Assembly (NCBI RefSeq): GCF_042767895.1
Contig: NC_091565.1
Location: 22,793,967-22,806,466, forward strand
Origin: Penaeus vannamei
Lineage: Eukaryota > Arthropoda > Malacostraca > Decapoda > Penaeidae
Direction of reading: 5' to 3'
Length of the DNA: 12,500 nucleotides
Both the position numbers and the translations under genes were made by a program. The notes under the pieces are model-generated. The model was not told the DNA's origin and ran no database searches. It saw only the letters and a program-made list of their open reading frames with translations. Position 1 is the first letter of the stretch, and each line of letters starts with the position of its first letter. This document shows, piece by piece, positions 7,901 to 12,500 of this stretch.

Positions 7901-10869
7901 ATATTTTTAGAGCCTTGATAATAGAAAAGTAATGCTGTACCATAATATTCACACCGTATTTTGATCTGGCATCAAAGAGATTTCTTTATACAGGGGTAAT
8001 TAACATGCTACGATGATTATGGATTGGGATGTTGAATAGAAAAAATATATATATACAGCTGCAAGGGAAAGGGATATTTAAGAGCAGTTACGGAAATGTT
8101 AATATTTCTCAAATGTAAAAGGTTTTCGGGATTCATGGATCCAGTACAAGAAAAAGGCACCATTTAATGTGTATGGTGCTATACGTGAGGGGCAAGAACA
8201 AAAATAGAAAATGTACAAAGGTGTAAAGTCAATACCTTTTCAAAAAGTTCAATGCAGGCCTGCAAATCCATACCAAAGTCAACAAAGACCCAGTTGATGC
8301 CTTCCCTCTTGTATTCTTCCTGCTCCAGCACGAACATGTGGTGGTTGAAGAACTGCTGCAACTTCTCATTACAGAAGTTGATGCAGATCTGCTCGAAGCC
8401 GTTAAACTGCATTCCATAGATAAAGAGAAGACATGTAATACCTTAAAGTGATACCCTTTTTGATGTTTCAATCACAGCACATAAAATTCCCCCATACAGA
8501 AATATATGAGAATTTTTTTTCAGATACTTACATCAAAGATCTCAAAACCAGCAATGTCGAGCACACCGATGAACATAACGCGCTTCTGACCAGTCTCAAG
8601 AGTCTCGTTACACTTCTTTACGAGCCATTTGAAGTTGCGGTCATATATAGCCTTAGCCAGAGCACCAACAGAGTACGAGACCTGGTCGACGTTCCTACCC
8701 TGAGTGACGAACTCGGCACCGACCTTGATCTTAGGCTTGCAAAGATTCTTGTAAAGTTCATCCCCATCGACACCAAGCAATTTTGCGACAACATGGCCAG
8801 CCTAAGAAGAAACAAATCATATCATATCAGAAAGACTGCAAGGTTGTTCAAAAGAAACAAACAGAAGAAAATATATGATGATCTCAGTTTATTACCTCAG
8901 TACCATCAGGTTCAGCCTGCTCCTCTCGACCCCTTTGCTTAAACTTGCAGGCTCCGAAGTGCATTACAGCTGCAGTGACCTTATAGCAGTTGTCTCGCTC
9001 TTGATCAGAGAAGTTGAGGATCGTAAAGGCTTTCTGAAGATGTAGAGATCCGTTATAAATATAAGGCATTACAAATCAATTTCTGTTAAATTCCGCCAAG
9101 GCTGAAAACCGACCTGAAAAAATATATAAACAATAAAACCACCTTTTGGTCAAATTAATGTTTGCTTACATGTGTGAAGTCCATCTCCTCTTTGTCGTCA
9201 ATGGAAGCAACAGTGACCTTGCCCTGTGACACATAGTGGTAGTCGTAAATGTCATTGCTCAGGAGACACAATGCTGAAAAGTTGAAGAATACCCTTGTGT
9301 TTATAAATTTACAAAACATGCTTAACTTCTGTCAAAAAAAATCATGATGTTTTAAGTTCTGTATTCATCTTTATATTATGTATACCTTTATGTTACTAGA
9401 AAAGAAAATAAAAATATTTCAACCTTAATAATGCTAATAATCCAACAAGATAAAAAAAAAAAAAAAATGTGCATTTACTTACGCTTGACTTCGGGGACGT
9501 GGTCGGACATGAGCTGGTAGAAGATGTGGTATGAGCGCTCGAGTGACTGCTGGGAGATGACGCGAGCCTTCTCCAGCAGGTACACTTCGATGTCACCACC
9601 AGACAGCTTAGCAGATGGACCGAAGTGGATGCGGATGAACTTGCCCTTTTAACAGAAAAATATACGTACTTTATTAGTGGCTGGGTTAGCTTCACGTTCA
9701 GTATATGTCGCCAGTGTAATTCAGAAATGCATTGCAGATCGGTTAAGAGTGACAAGCACGTACGAATCGGGAAGAGTTGTCATTACGGACGGTCTTGGCG
9801 TTACCAAAGGCCTCCAGTACAGGGTTGGTCTGGATGATCTGGTCCTCCAAGTTCTGAAGAAGGGAGTGAGTTCAACGTAAGTATGAAGCTTCTTCAGCAG
9901 TCAGCCGACTTGACAATGTGTGCTTTCGTTACAAGTGATATTATTGATGAATTTATCGTATTAGGTTATGTAAAATATATTACCGGCTTAGTCTCGTCCT
10001 TCTTTTTAGTAGAAGCGCCGACGTTGGCGAAATAGGACAGCACTTTCTTTGTGTTCTCAGTCTTGCCAGCACCAGACTCTCCGCTGGGGAAAAAACACAT
10101 AGCTACATATGATGGGGTAGATATTCTGTGTATGTACATTAATCCTTGTATGCACTTACATTATCTGATCACTTCATGCATTATTAACATGTCGAAATTA
10201 CTAGGTATTGTTTATCTGATCTTACGTAATCAGCATGGACTGGTTTTCACGACCTGAAAATAAGAGTTGTTATTTTATTATATACCTTTTGCTATGAAAT
10301 ATTTGAATACAAAAATGGTTTTCTCAGTAAAATTACCAATATACTTATGAAAACTTACACTGAACCATGGCACTGTAAGCGCCGTCGGAGATGGCGAAGA
10401 GATGGGGAGGCACCTCATTACGCCTCTTGCCTTGGTAGATCTTGACGACGCGGTTGGTGTAGATGGGGTAACGCTTGTAGGGGTTGACGGCGATACAGAA
10501 GAGGCCAGAGTAGGTGTAGATGAGCTTGGCCTGGTAACGAGTCTTCAGGTTGTATAGAACGGAGGCATCGTTAAGGTAGGTCAGGTTGGACATGTCCTCA
10601 CACTTTTCGTACTTGGGAGGGTTGACCTGAGTCACCTGGTCCTTCTTGAAGTTCTTTGTTTCTCCTCCCGGAAGGCCAACAGTAATCAGGTCCCCCTTGG
10701 TGCCCTGGATCTCACCCTGCACATAGCTCTCCTTCTCGTCGGGGACCCAGCAGGACTTCTTCGCGTCGTAAGGCTTGGTCTGGTCGATGCGCTTCTGTTC
10801 CAAGGAGACGAACAGGAACTCGGTGGGGTCGGGGTCGGGCCCGGTGCTCTTCACGATGTGGCCAGGCAT
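1..10869 (-). CDS. Mhc: Muscle myosin heavy chain (class II), 19 coding exons, 3' end outside window
   Basis: This is the ATP-driven motor of the thick filament; it binds actin and dimerises through a coiled-coil rod. The CDS is join of complement exons 10359-10869, 10226-10253, 9984-10083, 9764-9853, 9483-9645, 9170-9273, 8896-9033, 8532-8801, 8236-8406, 6267-6597, 6053-6105, 5837-5924, 5585-5702, 5358-5475, 2380-2853, 1364-2250, 1163-1241, 789-1034, and 1-699 continuing past the edge. All introns are GT-AG and all phases agree, giving 1556 codons with no internal stop. Landmarks seen: P-loop GESGAGKT (181-188), switch I NDNSSRF (237-243), switch II DIAGFE (460-465), relay (469-525), lysine/glycine-rich loop 2 (about 620-653), SH2/SH1 cysteines (C696, C706), converter (723-761), two IQ-type segments (about 787-823), head-rod proline near 837, then heptad-patterned rod. 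Compared from memory, it tracks Drosophila Mhc along its whole length. Which paralogue (slow or fast) cannot be decided here. Confidence 0.96.
789..1034 (-). CDS. Mhc: Exon 19: rod
   Basis: 246 nt, residues 1242-1323: begins AAGEKTIKQLQHQMNEIHSK and includes NRTLNDFDASKKKLAVENTD and LLRQLEEAESQIGQLSKIKL. The acceptor is the less common TTTAAG; the alternative GCAG six bases later would drop two codons (Ala-Ala) and break the heptad phase seen in other myosins (D-K-A-A-x-E-K). Donor AGG|GTAAGT. Confidence 0.95.
1163..1241 (-). CDS. Mhc: Exon 18: rod, short exon
   Basis: 79 nt completing R1215 and coding TEKDKEALKRDADDARAAMD then SLVRDK. Heptad phase is kept across both junctions. Acceptor TTTTCCAG, donor AAG|GTAACT. 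Confidence 0.93.
1364..2250 (-). CDS. Mhc: Exon 17: rod (S2), the largest complete exon
   Basis: 887 nt, residues 920-1214 plus two bases, entirely heptad-repeat coiled coil. Recognisable stretches include KDHQIRNLNDEIAHQDELIN, KVKAKLEQTLDELEDSLERE, RELEELGERLDEAGGATAAQ and LRKKHNDAVAEMSEQIDHLN, very close to insect muscle myosin. S2 links heads to the filament shaft. Donor CCAG|GTAAGG. Confidence 0.97.
2380..2853 (-). CDS. Mhc: Exon 16: end of converter, lever arm (IQ segments) and start of rod
   Basis: 474 nt, residues 762-919, phase 0. Starts VFFRAGVLGTLEEIRDDRLA, then W-L-Q-A-W-I-R-G-Y-S-G-R (IQ-type site for the essential light chain, about 787-800) and I-V-V-Q-R-N-L-R-K-Y-L-K-L-R (regulatory light chain site, about 811-824). 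W-Q-K-V-K-P-L-L contains the head-rod junction proline near 837. From there heptads rich in E, K and L begin the S2 coiled coil. Acceptor CATAG, donor AAT|GTAAGT. Confidence 0.96.
3285..3320. repeat. A36 homopolymer
   Basis: 36 uninterrupted A on the + strand (U36 in the myosin transcript). It could be the tail of an old retroposed element, but I see no flanking target-site duplication or recognisable element body, so it is listed as a simple repeat only. Exact length is likely error-prone. Confidence 0.9.
3751..3851 (-). pseudogene. Weaker candidate for another decayed converter exon
   Basis: One frame gives L-S-D-N-S-Q-A-L-E-I-L-R-E-L, aligning codon for codon with I-S-D-D-K-K-A-T-E-I-L-L-E-A of typical converters, at nearly the same distance from the preceding AG (codon start at base 39 against 38). 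It ends at CGT|GTAAGA, a good donor, but is 101 nt, has stops upstream in this frame and lacks the R-L-G-x-T-K end. Confidence 0.35.
3965..4082 (-). pseudogene. Decayed second converter exon (fossil mutually exclusive exon)
   Basis: Exactly 118 nt, as is the live converter exon, and preceded by an intact acceptor (GCCCTCCTCCCATAG). The entry phase is the same: one T, then TAC AAG ATC (Y-K-I), with K at codon 7 and M at codon 9 also matching. The end, read one base out of frame, gives D-L-E-L-V-K-L-G-Q-R, like D-P-E-L-Y-R-L-G-Q-T of arthropod converters; an extra T then restores the final AAG. It has in-frame stops at codons 16 and 33, compensating indels and no donor (AAG|GCCTTG), so it cannot be used. 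Alternative: chance similarity, which I consider unlikely given length, phase, acceptor and order. Confidence 0.65.
4440..4542 (-). pseudogene. Weak candidate for a third decayed converter exon
   Basis: After an AG following TCTTCC, the minus strand carries in one frame I-A-D-D-A-T-I and, after a one-base shift, G-L-S-G-G-L-Y-R. These sit in the order of I-A-D-D-K-K-A-T-E and G-L-D-P-E-L-Y-R of many arthropod converters. It is 103 nt against 118 and lacks a donor. Similarity is short and may be chance. Confidence 0.25.
4904..5046. repeat. Compound microsatellite: (GT)n, (GGGTGT)n, (GCGT)n
   Basis: An uninterrupted GT run of 87 bases (4904-4990) is followed by GGGTGT-type hexamers (4991-5010) and GCGT tetramers (about 5015-5036). 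In the pre-mRNA this is a long (CA)n tract. Open frames across it encode only Thr-His or Cys-Val repeats and are not genes. Its true length may be uncertain in the assembly. Confidence 0.97.
5047..5300. repeat. Minisatellite, 28-32-bp units, eight copies plus a partial ninth
   Basis: Starting at 5047, units begin CAAGTGTGTA and end TTTGTCTG or GTGTCTG. Unit lengths read directly are 32, 30, 32, 32, 28, 28, 32 and 30 bp, ending at 5290, with a diverged partial unit CAAGCGTGTA after it. Length differences come from gain or loss of GT and TTTG pieces. It lies within 60 bp of the donor of the converter exon, and in the transcript it reads CA-rich (ACACTTGCAGACA...). Confidence 0.93.
5358..5475 (-). 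CDS. Mhc: Exon 15: converter (counterpart of Drosophila exon 11)
   Basis: 118 nt, residues 723-761, entering after CG|T and leaving in phase 0. It codes YRILAAKAMAACDEDKKAAA then VCLEAVKLPEENYRLGNTK. The converter amplifies relay movement into lever-arm rotation. Borders equal those of Drosophila exon 11, which has five mutually exclusive copies. Only one intact copy exists here; at least one apparent dead copy lies downstream in the 2.5-kb intron. The donor AAG|GTACTC is weaker than its neighbours and runs into CT/CA-rich repeats. Confidence 0.95.
5585..5702 (-). CDS. Mhc: Exon 14: SH2/SH1 helices
   Basis: 118 nt, residues 683-721 plus two bases. Contains HQLTCNGVLEGIRICRKGFP with the two reactive cysteines C696 (SH2) and C706 (SH1), then N-R-M-L-Y-P-D-F-R-H-R leading into the converter. 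Donor CG|GTGAGT. Confidence 0.96.
5837..5924 (-). CDS. Mhc: Exon 13: lower 50K helix to the SH2 region
   Basis: 88 nt, residues 654-682 plus one base: EQLNNLMKTLNATQPHFIRC then IVPNETKSP. The T-Q-P-H-F-I-R-C-I-V-P-N motif is conserved in all conventional myosins. Donor G|GTAAGT. Confidence 0.95.
6053..6105 (-). CDS. Mhc: Exon 12: loop 2 microexon
   Basis: 53 nt; with the base from exon 11 it codes GGRGKKGGGFTTVSSGYR (residues 636-653). The glycine/lysine-rich run is loop 2, the flexible positive surface loop that meets actin. Because 53 is not a multiple of three, it cannot be skipped without a frameshift, so it should be constitutive. Confidence 0.94.
6267..6597 (-). CDS. Mhc: Exon 11: lower 50K domain and start of loop 2
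   Basis: 331 nt, residues 526-635 plus one base. Starts PLGLLSILEEESMFPKATDK after acceptor CTACAG, includes HFAIVHYAGTVPYNLSGWLE and KNKDPLNDTVVDQLKK, and ends in the loop-2 segment ADHPGQSGDATGGK. This part carries actin-binding surfaces and the strut. Donor AAAG|GTAAGA. Confidence 0.96.
6598..8235 (-). other. Large intron after the relay exon (1638 bp)
   Basis: Most introns of this gene are 90-210 bp, so this one stands out. It has a clear donor AAG|GTATTG and acceptor TTTCTACAG. No intact coding exon is visible on either strand. A possible decayed relay exon lies at 6882-7025; the rest (7026-8235) is AT-rich with GA/GGA-rich patches around 7390-7500, and I recognise nothing else in it. 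Confidence 0.85.
6882..7025 (-). pseudogene. Possible decayed second relay exon
   Basis: The segment begins after a strong acceptor (TCGTTCCCCGGCAG) and ends at GAAG|GTAAAA. In between, blocks occur in the same order as in the relay exon: an ATGAG-AA-TT-CA-CAGTT-TCAAC block (E-K-L-Q-Q-F-F-N), a GCTGAGCAAGAAG block (L-E-Q-E-E), and CTGGATCTTCTTG near the end (M-D-L-L). Spacing differs from the live exon by several indels (offsets 27, 11 and 18 bases), and all frames have stops. It is 144 nt against 171. Chance similarity cannot be excluded. Confidence 0.33.
8236..8406 (-). CDS. Mhc: Exon 10: relay helix and relay loop (counterpart of Drosophila exon 9)
   Basis: 171 nt, residues 469-525, phase 0. 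Codes FNGFEQICINFCNEKLQQFF (relay helix), then NHHMFVLEQEEYKREGINWV (relay loop) and FVDFGMDLQACIELFEK. The exon has the same borders as the Drosophila relay exon, which is present in three mutually exclusive versions in flies. Only this intact copy is found, and it is followed by a 1638-bp intron with a possible decayed copy. Confidence 0.96.
8532..8801 (-). CDS. Mhc: Exon 9: upper 50K to switch II
   Basis: 270 nt, residues 379-468. Contains LYKNLCKPKIKVGAEFVTQG, the long helix FKWLVKKCNETLETGQKR, and GVLDIAGFEIFD, where DIAGFE (460-465) is switch II, coupling ATP hydrolysis to the relay. Donor GAT|GTAAGT. Confidence 0.96.
8896..9033 (-). CDS. Mhc: Exon 8: motor domain, upper 50K
   Basis: 138 nt, residues 333-378, phase 0 at both ends. 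It codes KAFTILNFSDQERDNCYKVT followed by AAVMHFGACKFKQRGREEQA and EPDGTE. The A-A-V-M-H and K-F-K-Q-R-G-R-E-E-Q-A-E motifs are typical of muscle myosins. Confidence 0.95.
9170..9273 (-). CDS. Mhc: Exon 7: upper 50K, counterpart of Drosophila exon 7
   Basis: 104 nt, residues 298-332: LCLLSNDIYDYHYVSQGKVT then VASIDDKEEMDFTH. Its boundaries match the Drosophila exon 7, which there exists in four mutually exclusive copies. Here the flanking introns are 209 and 136 bp, with no room for a second copy beyond remnants, and I see none. Confidence 0.94.
9483..9645 (-). CDS. Mhc: Exon 6: upper 50K domain after switch I
   Basis: 163 nt, residues 244-297 plus one base. Begins GKFIRIHFGPSAKLSGGDIE and continues with YLLEKARVISQQSLERSYHI, a highly conserved stretch of the motor. 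The donor C|GTAAGT is preceded by EVK; a 16-base A run (T run in the transcript) lies 15 bases into the following intron. Confidence 0.95.
9764..9853 (-). CDS. Mhc: Exon 5: switch I approach
   Basis: 90 nt, residues 214-243, phase 0 at both ends. It codes NLEDQIIQTNPVLEAFGNAK followed by TVRNDNSSRF. NDNSSRF is switch I, which senses the gamma-phosphate and magnesium; it continues as GK in the next exon. Confidence 0.95.
9984..10083 (-). CDS. Mhc: Exon 4: P-loop and loop 1
   Basis: 100 nt. Completes T180 and then codes GESGAGKTENTKKVLSYFAN, the Walker A nucleotide-binding loop and following helix. The rest (G-A-S-T-K-K-K-D-E-T-K-P) is the lysine-rich surface loop 1, which tunes ADP release in conventional myosins. 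Donor is CCG|GTAATA. Confidence 0.95.
10226..10253 (-). CDS. Mhc: Exon 3: 28-nt microexon before the P-loop
   Basis: Flanked by TTTTCAG and AC|GTAAG. With one base from exon 2 and one from exon 4 it codes CRENQSMLIT, the conserved strand leading into the nucleotide-binding loop (usual form N-Q-S-M-L-I-T). At 28 nt it is too short for most gene finders; skipping it would shift the frame. Confidence 0.93.
10359..10869 (-). CDS. Mhc: Exon 2: start codon, SH3-like N-terminal domain and start of motor core
   Basis: Codes residues 1-170 plus one base. It begins MPGHIVKSTG and contains the SH3-like subdomain (KSCWVPDEKE, GDLITVGLPGGE), the V-N-P-P-K-Y-E-K-C-E-D-M-S-N-L-T segment, and LIYTYSGLFCIAVNPYKRYPIYT, typical of conventional myosins. 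It ends at ISDGAYSAMVQ with donor T|GTAAGT. In Drosophila this part includes alternatively spliced exon 3; here it is one continuous exon, so no exon-3-type choice is possible inside it. Confidence 0.95.
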
Positions 10870-10931
10870 GGTGGTGGCTCTTGGTGTTGTATGTAGAAGT
10901 CAAGACTCACGAAAACGGCTCCGGAACTTCT
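10870..10931 (-). other. 5' UTR part of exon 2
   Basis: Follows the CAG acceptor at 10932-10933. It has no upstream ATG and ends in GCCACCACC before the ATG, giving A at -3, a favourable initiation context. The precise acceptor is a prediction; a later AG at about 10880 (CACCAAG) is a weaker alternative. Confidence 0.55.
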
Positions 10932-11549
10932 CTGCAAGTATTATTGATTTTCATAGAGAGAGAAATGTAAATTAATATACTGCAAGCTCCAGTCATACCG
11001 TGTAGCAATAGTTAATTAGTCGACCTCCCCCCCTAAATTCGCGTCAGCAAATTGGCTATTAAACATAAATTACATATGTAAAGCAAGTAAACTTACACGT
11101 TTGACATTTTACATTATATTTCAAGGCTATTTGATAAAATAATAGAATAATTAATGTGACAACAGTGGACGGTAAACCGAAGGCCCGTACCGCATGGTGA
11201 TGCAATAGCATCCTTTATCTTTGGGATGACAAGACATTTTTGTTTGTTTGTTTGCACTGATTCCTTCTTGATGCTCCCCCTCCCCCTCAAAGAAATATAA
11301 AATTGAAGATTTAGAGAAAATTTTAATAGCCACCAGAAAAGTCCTTTATGGTAGGAATGAATAACAAGAAACAAGACTGATATTTGACACATCATGTTAA
11401 GGTAAGACACTTGTTTTTTAAATCCCTACTCTGATTTGAAAAACGTTAAAACTGATTTTCCTCCATTCAGCAAACTTCCACTCGACATCTGACAACAAGC
11501 AACACTCGCACAGCGCCTGCAGTCCTGCAATCAACTCCAGGCAACTTAC
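10932..11549 (-). other. Leader intron (618 bp)
   Basis: Runs from the GTAAGT donor after exon 1 to a TACTTGCAG acceptor that is preceded by a TTTCTCTCTCT pyrimidine tract. It is AT-rich with a short TTTG run near 11238-11254. I see no coding exon in it. First introns of muscle genes often carry enhancers, but no clear motif cluster stands out here. Confidence 0.5.
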
Positions 11550-11600
11550 TGCACTTCGCGGCACCGCCACAACGACGCCACTGCTGACAATCCACCCACT
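11550..11600 (-). other. Predicted non-coding exon 1 (5' UTR)
   Basis: Between the initiator and a full-consensus donor GTAAGT (GT at 11549-11548) lies a 51-nt GC-rich segment with no ATG. Joining it to the acceptor before 10931 gives a 113-nt leader free of upstream ATGs. Arthropod muscle myosin genes such as Drosophila Mhc also start with a short non-coding exon. Evidence is splice signal and promoter spacing only, so the exon needs transcript support. Confidence 0.55.
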
Positions 11601-11602
11601 GG
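11598..11602 (-). promoter_or_regulatory. Predicted initiator / transcription start
   Basis: The minus strand reads CCAGT with the A at 11600, 31 bases after the first T of the TATA box. This resembles the arthropod initiator TCAGT. The exact start is a prediction and could shift by a few bases; another CAG-containing candidate lies at about 11585. Confidence 0.4.
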
Positions 11603-11623
11603 AGGCGGGCGGTGGGTGGGGCC

Positions 11624-11631
11624 TTCATATA
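11624..11631 (-). promoter_or_regulatory. TATA box of the myosin heavy chain gene
   Basis: The minus strand reads TATATGAA inside a GC-rich stretch (CGGC before, GGCCCC after). It is followed 31 bases later by a CAGT initiator and about 80 bases later by a consensus splice donor, the spacing expected for a TATA-driven promoter with a short leader exon. CACCC/GC-rich pyrimidine tracts flank it (11582-11675). Confidence 0.65.
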
Positions 11632-11676
11632 GCCGAGGCTGCGAGGCGTGGGAGGAAGGGTGGTGAGAGGGTGGCA

Positions 11677-11682
11677 CATATG
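11677..11682 (-). promoter_or_regulatory. E-box beside a MEF2-like site (proximal pair)
   Basis: The palindromic E-box CATATG lies three bases from ATAAAAATAG (11686-11695), which matches the MEF2 consensus YTAWWWWTAR at nine of ten positions. The pair is about 50 bp upstream of the TATA box. E-boxes bind bHLH myogenic factors and MEF2 drives muscle genes; occupancy here is inferred only. Confidence 0.4.
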
Positions 11683-11716
11683 GGCATAAAAATAGGAAGG
11701 AATCCCTCGCCTGCGC

Positions 11717-11732
11717 CAGTTGTTAAATATAA
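11717..11732 (-). promoter_or_regulatory. E-box abutting a perfect MEF2 consensus (distal pair)
   Basis: CAGTTG (11717-11722, a CANNTG E-box) is directly followed on the + strand by TTAAATATAA (11723-11732), which satisfies YTAWWWWTAR at all ten positions. It sits about 90 bp upstream of the TATA box of the myosin gene. The E-box/MEF2 combination is the classic muscle enhancer arrangement, which fits the gene it precedes. Binding is inferred from sequence. Confidence 0.5.
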
Positions 11733-12500
11733 TCCACGTCAACAGAATTTAGAGATATATTTGCGATATGCAACTATGGCAGCAGCATATCGATCTCCGC
11801 TCTCCGAATCACGCAGCCGGCCCTTCGCATGAAAGTTAGATCTCTTTTTATGGGAGTTATACGTAGATGATTCGTAGATATTTAATTATTCCGCTGGTAC
11901 GAAGTACGATGTTCATTTGCTTTTCAGATGTTATGATCCGAATTCGGTAACCGCGCGGAACAAGGTTGGCGAGCAGCAACCCCCATCTTCCCAACTACCT
12001 GTAAGATCGTTCGATGTAAATACTGTATGTGCTAGCTGGGGACACGAAGGAATTGCAGTTGAAAACATTGGTCTGCGTTTCCTCCGCACCAAACATGTAT
12101 TCAAGGTACCATCACAGACACCATGAGAAGCACACACGGATCCTACCGTGTCTGCGACAGAGGCACAAACACAAAAGGAAAAATCTCACGGGATGATCAG
12201 ACAGTTATTTATGCCATCCCGCCTTTTTCGATTATTATCCACAACGGGCATAAGCAAAGCATTCGTGGTAATAATGAAATACATTTAACTGTTGTACGTT
12301 TCAGCTGATTTGGTTAATTACTTGTTAGTTTTCTTTCCCTTTTATATGGTTTCGGAATCGGAATTTGCAAAGATGTCATGATATAAGATCGGACAATATT
12401 TGCTCGTCAGTAAATAAGTATTATCTACTACTATTACTGGAAGTCATTTGACAAACAGAAAACGTAATAATGACATCGCTGTCACTTCCGCGCCGCCTCG
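11733..12500. other. Upstream flank without a recognised gene
   Basis: 768 bp upstream of the promoter. A + strand open frame (11917-12126) and its antisense frame have no recognisable family, and codon pattern and composition are unremarkable. Short CArG-like strings occur (CTTTTTATGG near 11846, CCTTTTATATGG near 12338) but neither matches CC(A/T)6GG exactly. I see no RNA gene or mobile element. Confidence 0.6.

Noticed and set aside
8448..8942. A 164-codon + strand frame
   Set aside because: It is antisense to exons 8 and 9 of the myosin gene, which are conserved on the minus strand; no family is recognisable in it.
9452..9467. A16 run (U16 in the transcript) close to the donor of exon 6, considered as a splicing enhancer
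   Set aside because: U-rich tracts after donors can bind TIA-1-type factors, but the donor is already full consensus and such runs are common in this AT-rich intron set.
11917..12137. Opposed small frames, with CTTTTCAG before and CT|GTAAGA inside on the + strand, suggesting an exon of a neighbouring gene
   Set aside because: No recognisable protein similarity or compositional support in either direction; isolated splice-like strings are common by chance.

Overview
The window holds most of one eukaryotic gene on the minus strand: a conventional sarcomeric (muscle, class II) myosin heavy chain. It is read from right to left, with the promoter near 11.6 kb and the ATG at 10869, and it leaves the window at position 1 inside the rod. 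I can place 19 coding exons joined by GT-AG introns. They give one uninterrupted frame of 4668 nt (1556 codons). Muscle heavy chains are usually about 1930-1960 residues, so roughly the last 380-400 codons lie outside the window. A predicted non-coding first exon and a muscle-type promoter precede the coding part. The protein reads like an arthropod muscle myosin. The N-terminus (MPGHIVKSTGPDPDP) and long (CA)n tracts in small-intron surroundings suggest a crustacean, probably a decapod; this is inference from remembered family features, not a database result.

Layout from the 5' end of the gene (right) to the left: upstream DNA with no recognised gene (about 11733-12500); two E-box/MEF2-type pairs (11677-11732), a TATA box (11624-11631), an initiator near 11600 and non-coding exon 1 (11550-11600); a 618-bp leader intron; the motor domain (exons 2-15, 10869 down to 5358) with P-loop, switch I, switch II, relay, loop 2, SH1/SH2 helix and converter; a 2.5-kb intron with a long CA/GT microsatellite, a 28-32-bp minisatellite and an A36 run; then the lever arm with two IQ-type helices and the start of the coiled-coil rod (exon 16), followed by rod exons 17-20.

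The most interesting observation is inside the two large introns. In insects the exons coding the relay (Drosophila exon 9) and converter (Drosophila exon 11) exist as clusters of mutually exclusive copies. Here each is present once as an intact exon, with the same boundaries as the Drosophila exon, but each is followed by an unusually long intron. In the 2.5-kb intron, 3965-4082 looks like a dead second converter exon: exactly 118 nt like the live one, same splice phase, intact pyrimidine-rich acceptor, a recognisable start (Y-K-I) and end (K-L-G-Q-R), but with stops, compensating frameshifts and a lost donor. Weaker candidates are at 3751-3851 and 4440-4542, and a possible decayed relay exon is at 6882-7025. 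Together they suggest a gene that once used mutually exclusive splicing and has since been frozen to one isoform, keeping the 5'-most copy of each cluster.
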